Part shown: in pieces, positions 51,200 to 59,073 of the stretch
How positions within the stretch are numbered: the first letter of the stretch is position 1
Layout: each line of letters opens with the position of its first letter
Notes under the pieces: generated by a model
The model's input: only the letters and a program-made list of their open reading frames with translations
What the model was told of the DNA's origin: nothing
Database searches by the model: none
From: Mucilaginibacter empetricola
Lineage (GTDB): Bacteria > Bacteroidota > Bacteroidia > Sphingobacteriales > Sphingobacteriaceae
NCBI RefSeq assembly: GCF_024808665.1
Contig: NZ_JANUBZ010000009.1
Coordinates: 62,001 to 126,000, forward strand
Direction of reading: 5' to 3'
Length of the DNA: 64,000 nucleotides
Position numbers and translations under genes: made by a program

Positions 51200-51534
51200 T
51201 TTACAGCCGGTTTAAGGTTTAATAAACTCTGCAGCTGATCAATAAAGGCTTGCGCTTCTTTTAATTTGCTGGTTACTTCTTTTCCGCCATACTCGGTGAG
51301 CCGGTAATACTTCCGGGCCCGGCCATCCACTATTTCAACTGTTGTTTCTAAAAGGCCATCAGCTTCTAATTTATGCAACGCAGGATATAATGCCCCTTCT
51401 GTAAGCATAATTCCGCCTTCAGATACTTCTTTAACCTTCTGTGTTATCTCATAACCATACATCCGGTCTTTATTTTCCAGTAACTTTAAAATAATAGTTT
51501 GCAGCGTACCTTTTAATAATGGGTTGGTATTCAT
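51196..51534 (-). CDS. PadR-family transcriptional regulator
   Basis: The 112-residue winged-helix protein matches the PadR family: LLKGTLQTIILKLLENKDRMYGYEITQKV, LTEGALYPALHKLEADGLLE and the wing RARKYYRLTEYGGKEV, then a dimerisation helix. PadR proteins repress adjacent genes and release on ligand binding or stress. It is the first gene of a three-gene operon with two HAAS-like membrane proteins (4-bp overlap) and probably autoregulates it. The immediate upstream DNA is AT-rich, with a short ATATAAA palindromic stretch near 51550. Confidence 0.93.
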   Translation of the reverse strand: MNTNPLLKGTLQTIILKLLENKDRMYGYEITQKVKEVSEGGIMLTEGALYPALHKLEADGLLETTVEIVDGRARKYYRLTEYGGKEVTSKLKEAQAFIDQLQSLLNLKPAVK

Positions 51535-51676
51535 ATAATCAAATATATGTTTTATTTATATATATAAGAAAATTATGTATGTAATTATTGAGAATTTAAA
51601 CAGCGAGAGCGTACTTAGTGAGCTAGGCCATACTAAGCAATAATACCTCATAAATATAAAAAGGAAGTCTCATCCC

Positions 51677-52750
51677 CTATTCTTTCGTCGAATTCAAATA
51701 CTTGTTTACCATTCCCAGGCTGATATTAAGTTTCGCGCTGATTTGCCTTTGACTAAGGTCCTGTGCGGCCAACTCGAGAATCTGTTTGAGTAACATTTCT
51801 TTGTTATGCATCCCGGCGTGGTACAGATGGGTATGTTCCTGACCGAAAGCAACAAACTCGTACTTTAAAAAATTAATGGGTTTAGTGATACGGAACAGGC
51901 AAATATTATCATGTCCGTAAACTTCTTGTGTGGCACGCTGCTTTATCTGCTTAATGTAGCGGAGACCTTTTTGGCGATGGCTTTCGCCAATAGCAAATGC
52001 ACTATCGCAAAAATTAATAAGCATTTTGCTTCCCTGCAAATCGTTGCGGGTAATGGGCTTGGATGGATTGCGCTTTGGCGTATGTGCCAGCACCAGTATA
52101 GATAATTTGTATTTAGTTTTAAGTGCCTTGAGGTGCTGCATTAGCGAAAATGCTTCGGATGCGTATTCTGTGCCGCTGCGCAAACAAGTAATGTTATCAA
52201 TGATAAGCACATCGGCCCCGGTTTGTTTAACGGCATATTCAATGGCGCTGTTCATGTATTCGTTATGGTTTTTAAATTCGGGCGGAATGGCGGCAGCGGG
52301 ATTATAGCCTGCCCGGTAAAAGCTTTTATTAAAGTTGTAGGCGATATCATTATGCGTATACCTTGCTCTAAACTGCGATCCTGATAGCTCAAAATCGATA
52401 TAAACCACATTGCACTGCGGTGCTTCAAATCCAAAGGGTGCTATTTGTTCCCTCCCGGCCAAACTGTTACCAATTTGTACTGCAAGTATAGATTTACCCA
52501 TGTTGGTATCAGCAAACATAATGCAAAGTTCGTCCTGATACCAAAGTTCGCCGAAAAGCATAGCGGCCGTAGGTGTGTTTTTCTCTAACTCCATCCAATG
52601 GTTGGCAGAGTGTATCTGGAAAAGGTATTTACCGGGATCGGATCCTGGTATTTCTTCATGCTTACTGGCTTTTTGGACACGGGTATTATAATCCTTCACA
52701 TCAGTGCGGATCATATCAATTAGAAATGGACGTTCGGAAGTGTGGTTCAT
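51677..52750 (-). CDS. RecA-fold (RepA-like/AAA_25) ATPase with C-terminal HTH
   Basis: The 357-residue protein has a Walker A-type loop FADTNMGKSILAVQIG (about 95), Walker B VLIIDNITCL, and SILVLAHTPKRNPSKPITRNDLQGSKMLINFCDS, typical of hexameric RepA/KaiC-like ATPases from plasmids and phages. The last ~35 residues form a helix-turn-helix of resolvase/response-regulator type (LSQRQISAKLNISLGMVNKYL). The family often travels with mobile elements, but no integrase or primase gene is adjacent. Five GTTCA-containing iterons lie 155 bp upstream of its start. A replication or regulatory role is inferred only. Confidence 0.75.
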   Translation of the reverse strand: MNHTSERPFLIDMIRTDVKDYNTRVQKASKHEEIPGSDPGKYLFQIHSANHWMELEKNTPTAAMLFGELWYQDELCIMFADTNMGKSILAVQIGNSLAGREQIAPFGFEAPQCNVVYIDFELSGSQFRARYTHNDIAYNFNKSFYRAGYNPAAAIPPEFKNHNEYMNSAIEYAVKQTGADVLIIDNITCLRSGTEYASEAFSLMQHLKALKTKYKLSILVLAHTPKRNPSKPITRNDLQGSKMLINFCDSAFAIGESHRQKGLRYIKQIKQRATQEVYGHDNICLFRITKPINFLKYEFVAFGQEHTHLYHAGMHNKEMLLKQILELAAQDLSQRQISAKLNISLGMVNKYLNSTKE

Positions 52751-52904
52751 ATTTTGGTCATTGTTTTATTAGTCATTGTGTCATTGGGGAAGGCCGAAAA
52801 ACTTTCGAAGTTTAATAACGGTACGGCTTTTTGGGTGATAAAAAGGAAGCTCTTACAAATCTAATAGCCCTGAAAGATAAAAGTGGTGACACTATTTTGT
52901 CAGT

Positions 52905-52944
52905 GTTCACGGTGTTCACAGCGTTCACGCCGTTCATGCGTTCA
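52905..52944. repeat. Five phased GTTCA iterons upstream of the RepA-like gene
   Basis: GTTCA occurs at 52905, 52914, 52923, 52932 and 52940, spaced 9, 9, 9 and 8 bp, with GTTCACgg/GTTCACgc-type units. An inverted TTGAAC follows at about 52948. Three GTCATTG words also lie nearer the gene (52757-52786). The phasing resembles iterons but is short enough to be simple-sequence drift. Confidence 0.7.
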
Positions 52945-53063
52945 TTGTTGAACGGTGGGCGCCGCGTATATCCCTAAAAAAAGTTGACACATTTGGTGAA
53001 TAATCCTACAGTTAGTTTACATTGGGATCATTGTATCGGTTACCGGTTCTTCAATCTTTTGTA

Positions 53064-53071
53064 TATTTTTG
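53064..53071 (+). promoter_or_regulatory. -7 box of the MOSC gene
   Basis: TATTTTTG fits TAnnTTTG and ends 5 nt before the chosen ATG (53077). As for mnmA, this suggests a leaderless or nearly leaderless mRNA. Confidence 0.5.
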
Positions 53072-53076
53072 TTTTT

Positions 53077-53973
53077 ATGGCGAATGCGTTACCGATACTG
53101 AAAGTAAGCGAATTGTTCATCTATCCTATTAAATCGTTGCCGGGTATATCGGTACAACAAGCCACAGTTACACCCAAGGGTTTTGAGCACGACCGCCGCT
53201 GGATGCTGGTTGACGAGAACAACATGTTTATGTCGCAGCGCGAAATCCCTCAGATGACACAGTTAACGGTGGCTATTGAAAATAACGGCTTGCGGGTAAC
53301 ACACCGAATTACAGGAGAATCGATACTTGTTCCATTCAATTATCCCAAAAACAATCCCACGGCTCAGGTTACTATTTGGGATGATGTATGTACTGCGCAA
53401 TTTATAAGTGATAAAATAGATGCATGGTTCAGCAAGATGATTGGTATAAATTGCCGTTTGGTTTACATGCCTGATGATACTATGCGCGTAGTAGATCAGC
53501 GTTATGCTCCGGAAGATTCAGTAACCTCATTTTCGGATGCTTATCCGTTTTTAATTATCGGGCAGGCTTCGCTGGATGAATTGAATAGTCGGCTTACCGG
53601 GCCTTTGCCAATGAATAGATTTAGACCCAATATAGTTTTTACAGGTGGAGAGCCATTTGAAGAGGATTTGATGGGGCATTTTATCATTGGCAATATTAAT
53701 TTTCAGGGTGTAAAGCTATGTGCCCGTTGCATAATGACAACCATTGACCAGGTGACGGGCAGTAAGGCCAAAGAGCCGTTAAAAACACTGGCTTCCTATC
53801 GTTTTAAAAATAATAAGATAATGTTTGGCCAAAACCTTGCCCATCATGGTAACGGTATTGTTACTGTAGGAGACAAATTAACCGTATTGAGCAAAAATGT
53901 TGACGAACGCTTTATAGTAAATATGCCTCCCCAACGGAAATCATCGGCTGATATTGGCAAAAAAATGGTATAA
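53077..53973 (+). CDS. MOSC-domain protein (YcbX/mARC-like)
   Basis: The start at 53077 (MANALPILKVSELFIYPIKSLPG) is supported by the promoter box. The longer frame from 52984 begins with TTG and a non-conserved segment. The ~298-residue protein has the MOSC N-terminal beta barrel (about 9-125, GFEHDRRWMLVDENNMFMSQRE). The MOSC domain follows, with FRPNIVFTGGEPFEED and the conserved LCARCIMTTIDQVTG holding the molybdenum-ligating Cys. It resembles YcbX-type and mitochondrial mARC proteins, which reduce N-hydroxylated bases with molybdopterin. It lacks the C-terminal ferredoxin domain of E. coli YcbX. Confidence 0.9.
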   Translation: MANALPILKVSELFIYPIKSLPGISVQQATVTPKGFEHDRRWMLVDENNMFMSQREIPQMTQLTVAIENNGLRVTHRITGESILVPFNYPKNNPTAQVTIWDDVCTAQFISDKIDAWFSKMIGINCRLVYMPDDTMRVVDQRYAPEDSVTSFSDAYPFLIIGQASLDELNSRLTGPLPMNRFRPNIVFTGGEPFEEDLMGHFIIGNINFQGVKLCARCIMTTIDQVTGSKAKEPLKTLASYRFKNNKIMFGQNLAHHGNGIVTVGDKLTVLSKNVDERFIVNMPPQRKSSADIGKKMV

Positions 53974-54082
53974 TTGTAAATAAAGCTACTGCATTTTCAT
54001 ACACCAGCGGCTGTATTGAGGTGATAAATTAAATACACTAAGCTCCTTAACCAATTGATATAATTTTACAGATTTCTTTATG

Positions 54083-54090
54083 TAATTTTG
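54083..54090 (+). promoter_or_regulatory. -7 box of the Rrf2 gene
   Basis: TAATTTTG matches TAnnTTTG. It lies 18 nt before the ATG at 54109. Confidence 0.5.
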
Positions 54091-54108
54091 TAATTGTATT
54101 TTTAAACA

Positions 54109-54543
54109 ATGCTATCAAAAAAAACCAAGTACGCTATTAAGGCTCTCGTAGTCCTGGGCAAAAATGCGGATCAACCACCAATGCAAATTTCTAAGATTGC
54201 GGAGGAAGAGCGGATTCCAAAAAAGTTTCTTGAACAGATATTGTTAGACTTGCGCAATGCGGGCTTTCTTTACAGTAAAAAAGGAGCTGGTGGTGGCTAT
54301 AGTCTGAATAAAGACCCCAAAGAGATATTTTTAGTAAGTATTATGCGTATCACCGATGGCCCTATAGCCATGGTACCCTGCGCTAGTCTTAACTTTTACC
54401 ACAAATGCGAAGAGTGCCGCCAGGAAACTACCTGTGGTATCCGTGATGTATTTGTTGAGGTGAGAGATGCTACTCTTAAAATCCTTTCGGAAACCAGCAT
54501 CGCCGATATTATTGCCAGAGAAAATACGCTGATCAACGTTTAA
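54109..54543 (+). CDS. Rrf2-family transcriptional regulator with four-Cys cluster
   Basis: The 144-residue protein has the Rrf2 winged helix: KTKYAIKALVVLGKNADQPPMQISKIAEEERIPKKFLEQILLDLRNAG, then GGGYSLNKDP. The C-terminal half holds Cys91, Cys100, Cys103 and Cys109 (C-x8-C-x2-C-x5-C), a plausible iron-sulfur site as in IscR/NsrR-type members. Rrf2 members also include CymR, the cysteine-metabolism regulator. It lies 1.6 kb upstream of the sulfate-assimilation operon, separated by one gene on the other strand, so regulation of sulfur assimilation is a reasonable guess but unproven. Confidence 0.88.
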   Translation: MLSKKTKYAIKALVVLGKNADQPPMQISKIAEEERIPKKFLEQILLDLRNAGFLYSKKGAGGGYSLNKDPKEIFLVSIMRITDGPIAMVPCASLNFYHKCEECRQETTCGIRDVFVEVRDATLKILSETSIADIIARENTLINV

Positions 54544-54569
54544 ACGCTGATCAGCATATTCTCTGCTAG

Positions 54570-55829
54570 CTATTTAAGCGCCTGTTGCGCTAATTTTGTC
54601 GTACCGTCAATCTTTTCTGTATAAGGCAGATTCAGAATAGTAGTTATCAGCGGATAGATATCAACATTTTTAAATGGACTAACCTGTGTATGCTGCTTAA
54701 ATGCAGGTCCCCAGGCGTAAAATGTTGCCATCATTTCTTTAACTACTATTGGGTCGAAACCATGTGTACCCACATTAAGTTTACGACCATTCAAATTAAA
54801 TACATTTGGCCAGTTAGGTATCAATATAATATCACCAATGCGATTATACCTGTCATCAGCTTTGCTGTAATTATACTTTTCGGGCATTTCGGTACTCAGG
54901 AAAACCTGATAATCTTTTGCCTCTTTTTTAAGCTGATCATAAGTGTCTTTTATAAACTTCGGATCTTTTGCAAAAAGCTGAACCATTACGCCATCACCCG
55001 ACACTATAAATTTTGAAGTGTCAACTGCATCCGGTTTACCTATCGGATGTTCTCTGTCAATTTTTGTCATTCCGTGGTCAGATACGAAAACATAGTTTAC
55101 ATCCAACCCCGTGGTTTTTACAGCTTTGGTCAATTCATAAACGGCAGAATCAACAAAATGTACTTCTTTCTCTGTTTCAGGTGCATCCGGTCCGTATTGA
55201 TGGCCGGCGTGATCTACCTGTGGCAAATAAAAAGTAATCAAATGCGGGCGGCTTTCTTCTGGAAGTTTCAACCAATCAACTACCGTTTGTATACGATTAT
55301 GGATATTTATCTTTTCGTTATAAACATAATAATAGGTAGGCCTGGTGTTTTTTATGGGTGCTTCAGATGCCACCCAATAAAAACTTGCCGTAAGCATATG
55401 CTGCTGTTCTGCCAATACCCAAAGTGGTGTACCTCCATACCAGGTAGGGTCTGCCACCTTAGCTTTGTTACCAGATGAATAAAACTCCTTGCGGTTTCTG
55501 TCATAAAAATAATTATCAACCAAACCATGATGCGACGGATATAAACCGGTAACTAGAGTATAATGATTGGGGAATGTAACCGATGGAAACGACGGCACCA
55601 TATAGGGCGACTGTACGCCTTCATTGGCTAATTGCTGGAGATGTGTTGCTTTATATTTTTCGGCATAATCATACCTGAAACCATCGGCAGAAATAAGTAT
55701 TACATATGGTTTCTTTTGTTGCTCAGCACTGTTTTTTCTTCCCTCAACTATTTTTTGTGTAGTGTCATTTTGAGCAAAGGCACCTAACGCAAAAAAGCAG
55801 GAAACTAAGAATACGGTGTATTTTTTCAT
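54570..55829 (-). CDS. Secreted nucleotide pyrophosphatase/phosphodiesterase (alkaline-phosphatase superfamily)
   Basis: The start at ATG 55829 (signal peptide KKYTVFLVSCFFALGAFAQ) is preferred; alternatives lie 2 and 9 codons upstream. The ~419-residue NPP-type enzyme has the metal/nucleophile region ILISADGFRYDY, then MVPSFPSVTFPNHYTLVTGLYPSHHG with the catalytic Thr. Other ligands are in LITFYLPQVDHAGHQYGP, VFVSDHGM and VGTHGFDP. It hydrolyses phosphodiester or pyrophosphate bonds of nucleotides or lipids outside the cytoplasm. It is divergent from the sulfate-assimilation operon and convergent with the Rrf2 gene. Confidence 0.92.
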   Translation of the reverse strand: MKKYTVFLVSCFFALGAFAQNDTTQKIVEGRKNSAEQQKKPYVILISADGFRYDYAEKYKATHLQQLANEGVQSPYMVPSFPSVTFPNHYTLVTGLYPSHHGLVDNYFYDRNRKEFYSSGNKAKVADPTWYGGTPLWVLAEQQHMLTASFYWVASEAPIKNTRPTYYYVYNEKINIHNRIQTVVDWLKLPEESRPHLITFYLPQVDHAGHQYGPDAPETEKEVHFVDSAVYELTKAVKTTGLDVNYVFVSDHGMTKIDREHPIGKPDAVDTSKFIVSGDGVMVQLFAKDPKFIKDTYDQLKKEAKDYQVFLSTEMPEKYNYSKADDRYNRIGDIILIPNWPNVFNLNGRKLNVGTHGFDPIVVKEMMATFYAWGPAFKQHTQVSPFKNVDIYPLITTILNLPYTEKIDGTTKLAQQALK

Positions 55830-56026
55830 ATCCATCAAAAATAGATTATTTAACATTATTTAAAAGTTAGCTGAAGTTAAATTTATTATCCGGCAATCGG
55901 CATTAAAACAAATAAATCGGTGTAAATTAGGGATAGCCAAGCAAACATAAAACTTGCTTTAAATGTAATAGAAGCGTAAAAGTTGTTTTTTATGAAATAA
56001 TTACTACTACTTCCGTATAGTATGTA

Positions 56027-56034
56027 TATATTTG
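56027..56034 (+). promoter_or_regulatory. -7 box of the sulfate-assimilation operon
   Basis: TATATTTG matches TAnnTTTG exactly. Transcription would start near 56040, leaving about 40 nt before the leader peptide ATG (56080) and about 150 nt before the sulfite reductase gene. Confidence 0.6.
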
Positions 56035-56079
56035 TCATATAATATGAGAGCGACCTATTTCAGAAGTAAAAAAACGACG

Positions 56080-56109
56080 ATGTATTGCTGTATGTATAGT
56101 AATGTATAA
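56080..56109 (+). CDS. Cys leader peptide MYCCMYSNV of the sulfur operon
   Basis: A nine-codon ORF with two adjacent Cys codons lies between a TAnnTTTG promoter box and an intrinsic terminator. Its stop codon overlaps the first strand of the antiterminator. The MYCCM word recurs in the leader at 16810, with one synonymous difference in its codons. Ribosome stalling at the Cys codons under cysteine shortage would leave the antiterminator strand free. Prompt translation to the stop would cover it and allow termination. Confidence 0.8.
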   Translation: MYCCMYSNV

Positions 56110-56167
56110 GAGGCTCTACAGTGTTTAAAATAACAGGCCTCTTTAGCTTAGGCAAAGAGGCTTTTTT
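56108..56167 (+). promoter_or_regulatory. Transcription attenuator: antiterminator and terminator hairpins
   Basis: The terminator is GCCTCTTT (56137-56144) pairing with AAAGAGGC (56154-56161), followed by TTTTTT (56162-56167). The antiterminator is AAGAGGC (56108-56114) pairing with GCCTCTT (56137-56143). The two share the same strand, so only one can form. The upstream strand sits on the leader stop codon. The terminator lies before the first gene of the operon, with only a divergent gene upstream, so it cannot be ending another transcript. Confidence 0.85.
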
Positions 56168-56191
56168 ATATCATAAAATTAAATTAACGTT

Positions 56192-58285
56192 ATGCAGAGC
56201 TTCAGAACAGAACTGGAGAACCCAATAGTAGAAAAAGACATTATCGACCTTGAAAAAAAGATCAGGGCTTTTCGTGAAGGAAAGATCCATGATGAAAAAT
56301 TCAGGAGTCTGCGTCTTGCCCGGGGAGTTTACGGTCAGCGCCAGCCGGGTGTGCAAATGGTGCGCATAAAACTACCATTTGGCAAAGTAACATTTAAGCA
56401 ATTACTAAGGATTGCAGATATTTCAGACAAATACGGAAGCAGTAATTTGCATTTAACCACCCGTCAGGATATTCAAATTCATTACGTAAGCTTGGATCGG
56501 ACGCCACAATTATGGGCAGAGTTGGAACAGGATGATATTACCCTGCGCGAAGCCTGTGGTAACACCGTAAGAAATGTTACCTCCTCTCCCGCTGCAGGTA
56601 TTGATCCTGCCGAACCATTTGATGTTTCGCCATATGCGCAGGCTGTATTTGAATACTTTTTGCGTAACCCAATTTGCCAGGAAATGGGCCGTAAATTTAA
56701 GATTTCTTTTTCATCAAGCGATGCCGATACGGCCTTTTCGTATATACATGATATCGGCGCTATTCCTAAAATAAATAGCGATGGCGGGCGTGGCTTCAAA
56801 ATAATGTTAGGTGGTGGTTTAGGTGCGCAGCCTCTGTTAGCAAGTATTGTTGAGGATTTCTTACCCGAAGATCAGCTGATCCCATACATTGAAGCTATTA
56901 TCCGTGTATTTGATCGCCATGGCGAGCGCAATAACCGGAACAAGGCCCGTTTAAAATACCTGATTCAAAAAATTGGACTGGAAGAAGTTTTATCACTGGC
57001 TAAAGCTGAAAGACTGGCTTTAAAAGTGAAGACCTTTAAAGTAAACAGAGATACAGTACCCGCTCCGGCTATACCAGAACTTATTGCAAATGTGGACGTG
57101 GCTATTGTTAATCCATTCCGTTATGAGCAATGGTTGGCAACCAATGTATTTGAGCAAAAACAGCAAGGATTTTATGGCGTATATGTTAAAGTTCCGGTTG
57201 GTGATATTCATTCTGACGTAGCACGCAAACTGGTGGAAGCAATAAGGCCATATGTTGCAGATGAGATCAGAATTACTCAAAATCAGGGATTGTTATTAAA
57301 ATATGTACGCAAAGAAGCATTACCAGCTTTATATGCCGGTTTAACTGCTTTGGATTTATCTGCTCCCGGCTTTGACAGTATGGCTGACGTTACCACCTGC
57401 CCCGGTACAGATACTTGTAACTTAGGAATCTCTAATAGCATGACCTTATCAAAGGTGCTGGAAGATTTGATTTATAATGAATACGAAGATTTAATTTATA
57501 ACCGCGAAATAAAGATAAAAATCAGTGGCTGTATGAACTCCTGCGGTCAGCATGGTTTGGCGCATATTGGTTTTCATGGAAGTTCGTTAAAAGCCGGAAC
57601 AAAGGTGTTGCCGTCGGTTCAGGTTCTTTTGGGGGGAGGTACTGTAGGTGATGGCGTTGGTCGTGCGGCTGAAAAAGTAATAAAAGTACCCGCTAAACGC
57701 GCTACCCATGTTTTAAGAGCGGTTTTGGATGATTATAAAATCACTGCCATTCAGGATGAAACTTTCCATGCCTATTATGATCGCCAGGGGAAAGATTATT
57801 TCTACCAATTATTGAAGCCTTTGGCCGATTTAACTACTTTAACCGAAGAAGAATTTGTAGACTGGGGACATCAGGAAACTTTTGCCACCGCAATTGGTGT
57901 CGGCGAATGTGCCGGTGTAGTAATTGACCTGGTAGCAACTTTATTATTTGAGGCCGATGAGAAATTTGGGTGGTCAAAAGAAGCGTTTGCCGATGGCAGA
58001 TGGGCCGATGCTATTTATCATGCTTACAATACATTTATAAGTTCGGCCAAAGCCTTATTGCTGGATAAAAATGTAAACAGTAGCACGCAAACAGGCATCA
58101 TCCGTGAATTTGACGTTCAATATGTAAGCACAGGAGAAATTAAACTGGGCGGTAGCTTTAGTGACCTGATATTACAAATCAACAAAAACGAACCATCAGA
58201 AAGCTTTGCGATAGCTTATATTAAAGAAGCCAATGATTTTTTAACAAAAGTAAAAGCCAAAAGAGAGGAATTGGTGCAATCATGA
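56192..58285 (+). CDS. Assimilatory sulfite reductase (siroheme, nitrite/sulfite reductase family)
   Basis: The 697-residue enzyme reduces sulfite to sulfide. Duplicated ferredoxin-like and catalytic domains are visible (LPFGKVTFKQLLRIADISDKYG, HLTTRQDIQIHYV, NVTSSPAAGIDP). The siroheme/4Fe-4S cysteines are TTCPGTDTCNLG (Cys403, Cys409) and ISGCMNSCGQHG (Cys447, Cys451), the C-x5-C...C-x3-C pattern. The last ~130 residues (from about LTEEEFVDWGHQE) form a helical HEPN-like extension not needed for the known reaction. It is the first structural gene of the operon. Nitrite reduction is an alternative, but the CysHDN genes downstream favour sulfite. Confidence 0.92.
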   Translation: MQSFRTELENPIVEKDIIDLEKKIRAFREGKIHDEKFRSLRLARGVYGQRQPGVQMVRIKLPFGKVTFKQLLRIADISDKYGSSNLHLTTRQDIQIHYVSLDRTPQLWAELEQDDITLREACGNTVRNVTSSPAAGIDPAEPFDVSPYAQAVFEYFLRNPICQEMGRKFKISFSSSDADTAFSYIHDIGAIPKINSDGGRGFKIMLGGGLGAQPLLASIVEDFLPEDQLIPYIEAIIRVFDRHGERNNRNKARLKYLIQKIGLEEVLSLAKAERLALKVKTFKVNRDTVPAPAIPELIANVDVAIVNPFRYEQWLATNVFEQKQQGFYGVYVKVPVGDIHSDVARKLVEAIRPYVADEIRITQNQGLLLKYVRKEALPALYAGLTALDLSAPGFDSMADVTTCPGTDTCNLGISNSMTLSKVLEDLIYNEYEDLIYNREIKIKISGCMNSCGQHGLAHIGFHGSSLKAGTKVLPSVQVLLGGGTVGDGVGRAAEKVIKVPAKRATHVLRAVLDDYKITAIQDETFHAYYDRQGKDYFYQLLKPLADLTTLTEEEFVDWGHQETFATAIGVGECAGVVIDLVATLLFEADEKFGWSKEAFADGRWADAIYHAYNTFISSAKALLLDKNVNSSTQTGIIREFDVQYVSTGEIKLGGSFSDLILQINKNEPSESFAIAYIKEANDFLTKVKAKREELVQS

Positions 58286-59073
58286 TAATTACTTCAACTA
58301 AAAAAACGATAAAAGAACCCCGCATTACTTTGGTAGGTGCAGGACCCGGTGACCCCGATCTGATTACTTTAAAAGCCGTTAAAGCTTTAAATACTGCGGA
58401 TGTCGTGTTATATGACGCATTGGTAAATGAAGAACTATTACAGCATGCTCCTGAAAATGCAACCAAGGTTTACGTCGGAAAACGTTCTGGTGATCATACT
58501 TATTCGCAGGATGCGGTTAATAAATTGATGGTTGATTATGCTATCAATTATGGCCACGTAGTACGTTTAAAAGGTGGCGATCCGTTTGTATTTGGCCGAG
58601 GCTTTGAAGAATTAGATTTTGCAGCATCTTATAGTATCCCTGCACAGGTTATTCCGGGTATTTCCAGCTCAATTGGTGTACCGGGGATGCAAAATATTCC
58701 GGTAACCCATCGCGGTTTAAGTGAGAGCTTTTGGGTAGTAACAGGTACTACGGCCAATGGCAGCGTGTCAAATGATATTTATGAAGCAGCCCGTACAAAG
58801 GCTACAATTGTAGTATTAATGGGGATTCATAAACTGGCTGAGATTGCCGAAATTTTTAAAAAAGAAGGTAAGAATAAATTGCCGGTAGCCGTAATTCAAA
58901 GCGGAACTACTGATAATGAAAAAGTTGCTATTGGCATGGTAGATACGATTGTTGAAGTAGTAGCAGAAAAGAAGATCACCTCACCGGCGCTGATAGTTTT
59001 TGGCGAAGTGGTATCTTTACATCCACAATTTCAACCTATCAAAGAGTTTTATGACATTATTGCCGAAGGATAG
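58282..59073 (+). CDS. cobA: Uroporphyrinogen-III C-methyltransferase (SUMT)
   Basis: The 263-residue SAM-dependent enzyme makes precorrin-2, the siroheme precursor needed by the sulfite reductase. Motifs are ITLVGAGPGDPDLITLKAVKAL, VVLYDALVNEELL, VVRLKGGDPFVFGRGFEELDF, VIPGISSSIGVPGMQNIPVTHRG and the late ALIVFGEVV. It overlaps the sulfite reductase gene by 4 bp. The next gene (siroheme synthase-permease fusion) overlaps its end by 23 bp. It supplies cofactor locally, so cofactor and apoenzyme are made together. Confidence 0.94.
   Translation: MIITSTKKTIKEPRITLVGAGPGDPDLITLKAVKALNTADVVLYDALVNEELLQHAPENATKVYVGKRSGDHTYSQDAVNKLMVDYAINYGHVVRLKGGDPFVFGRGFEELDFAASYSIPAQVIPGISSSIGVPGMQNIPVTHRGLSESFWVVTGTTANGSVSNDIYEAARTKATIVVLMGIHKLAEIAEIFKKEGKNKLPVAVIQSGTTDNEKVAIGMVDTIVEVVAEKKITSPALIVFGEVVSLHPQFQPIKEFYDIIAEG

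Noticed and set aside
56137..56167. Terminator before the sulfite reductase gene as the end of an upstream plus-strand gene
   Set aside because: The nearest upstream plus-strand gene (Rrf2) ends 1.6 kb away, with a minus-strand gene between; the hairpin belongs to the leader.
59000..59050. Upstream TTG start for the siroheme synthase-permease fusion
   Set aside because: It would overlap cobA by 74 bp and add a non-conserved segment; the ATG at 59051 fits better.
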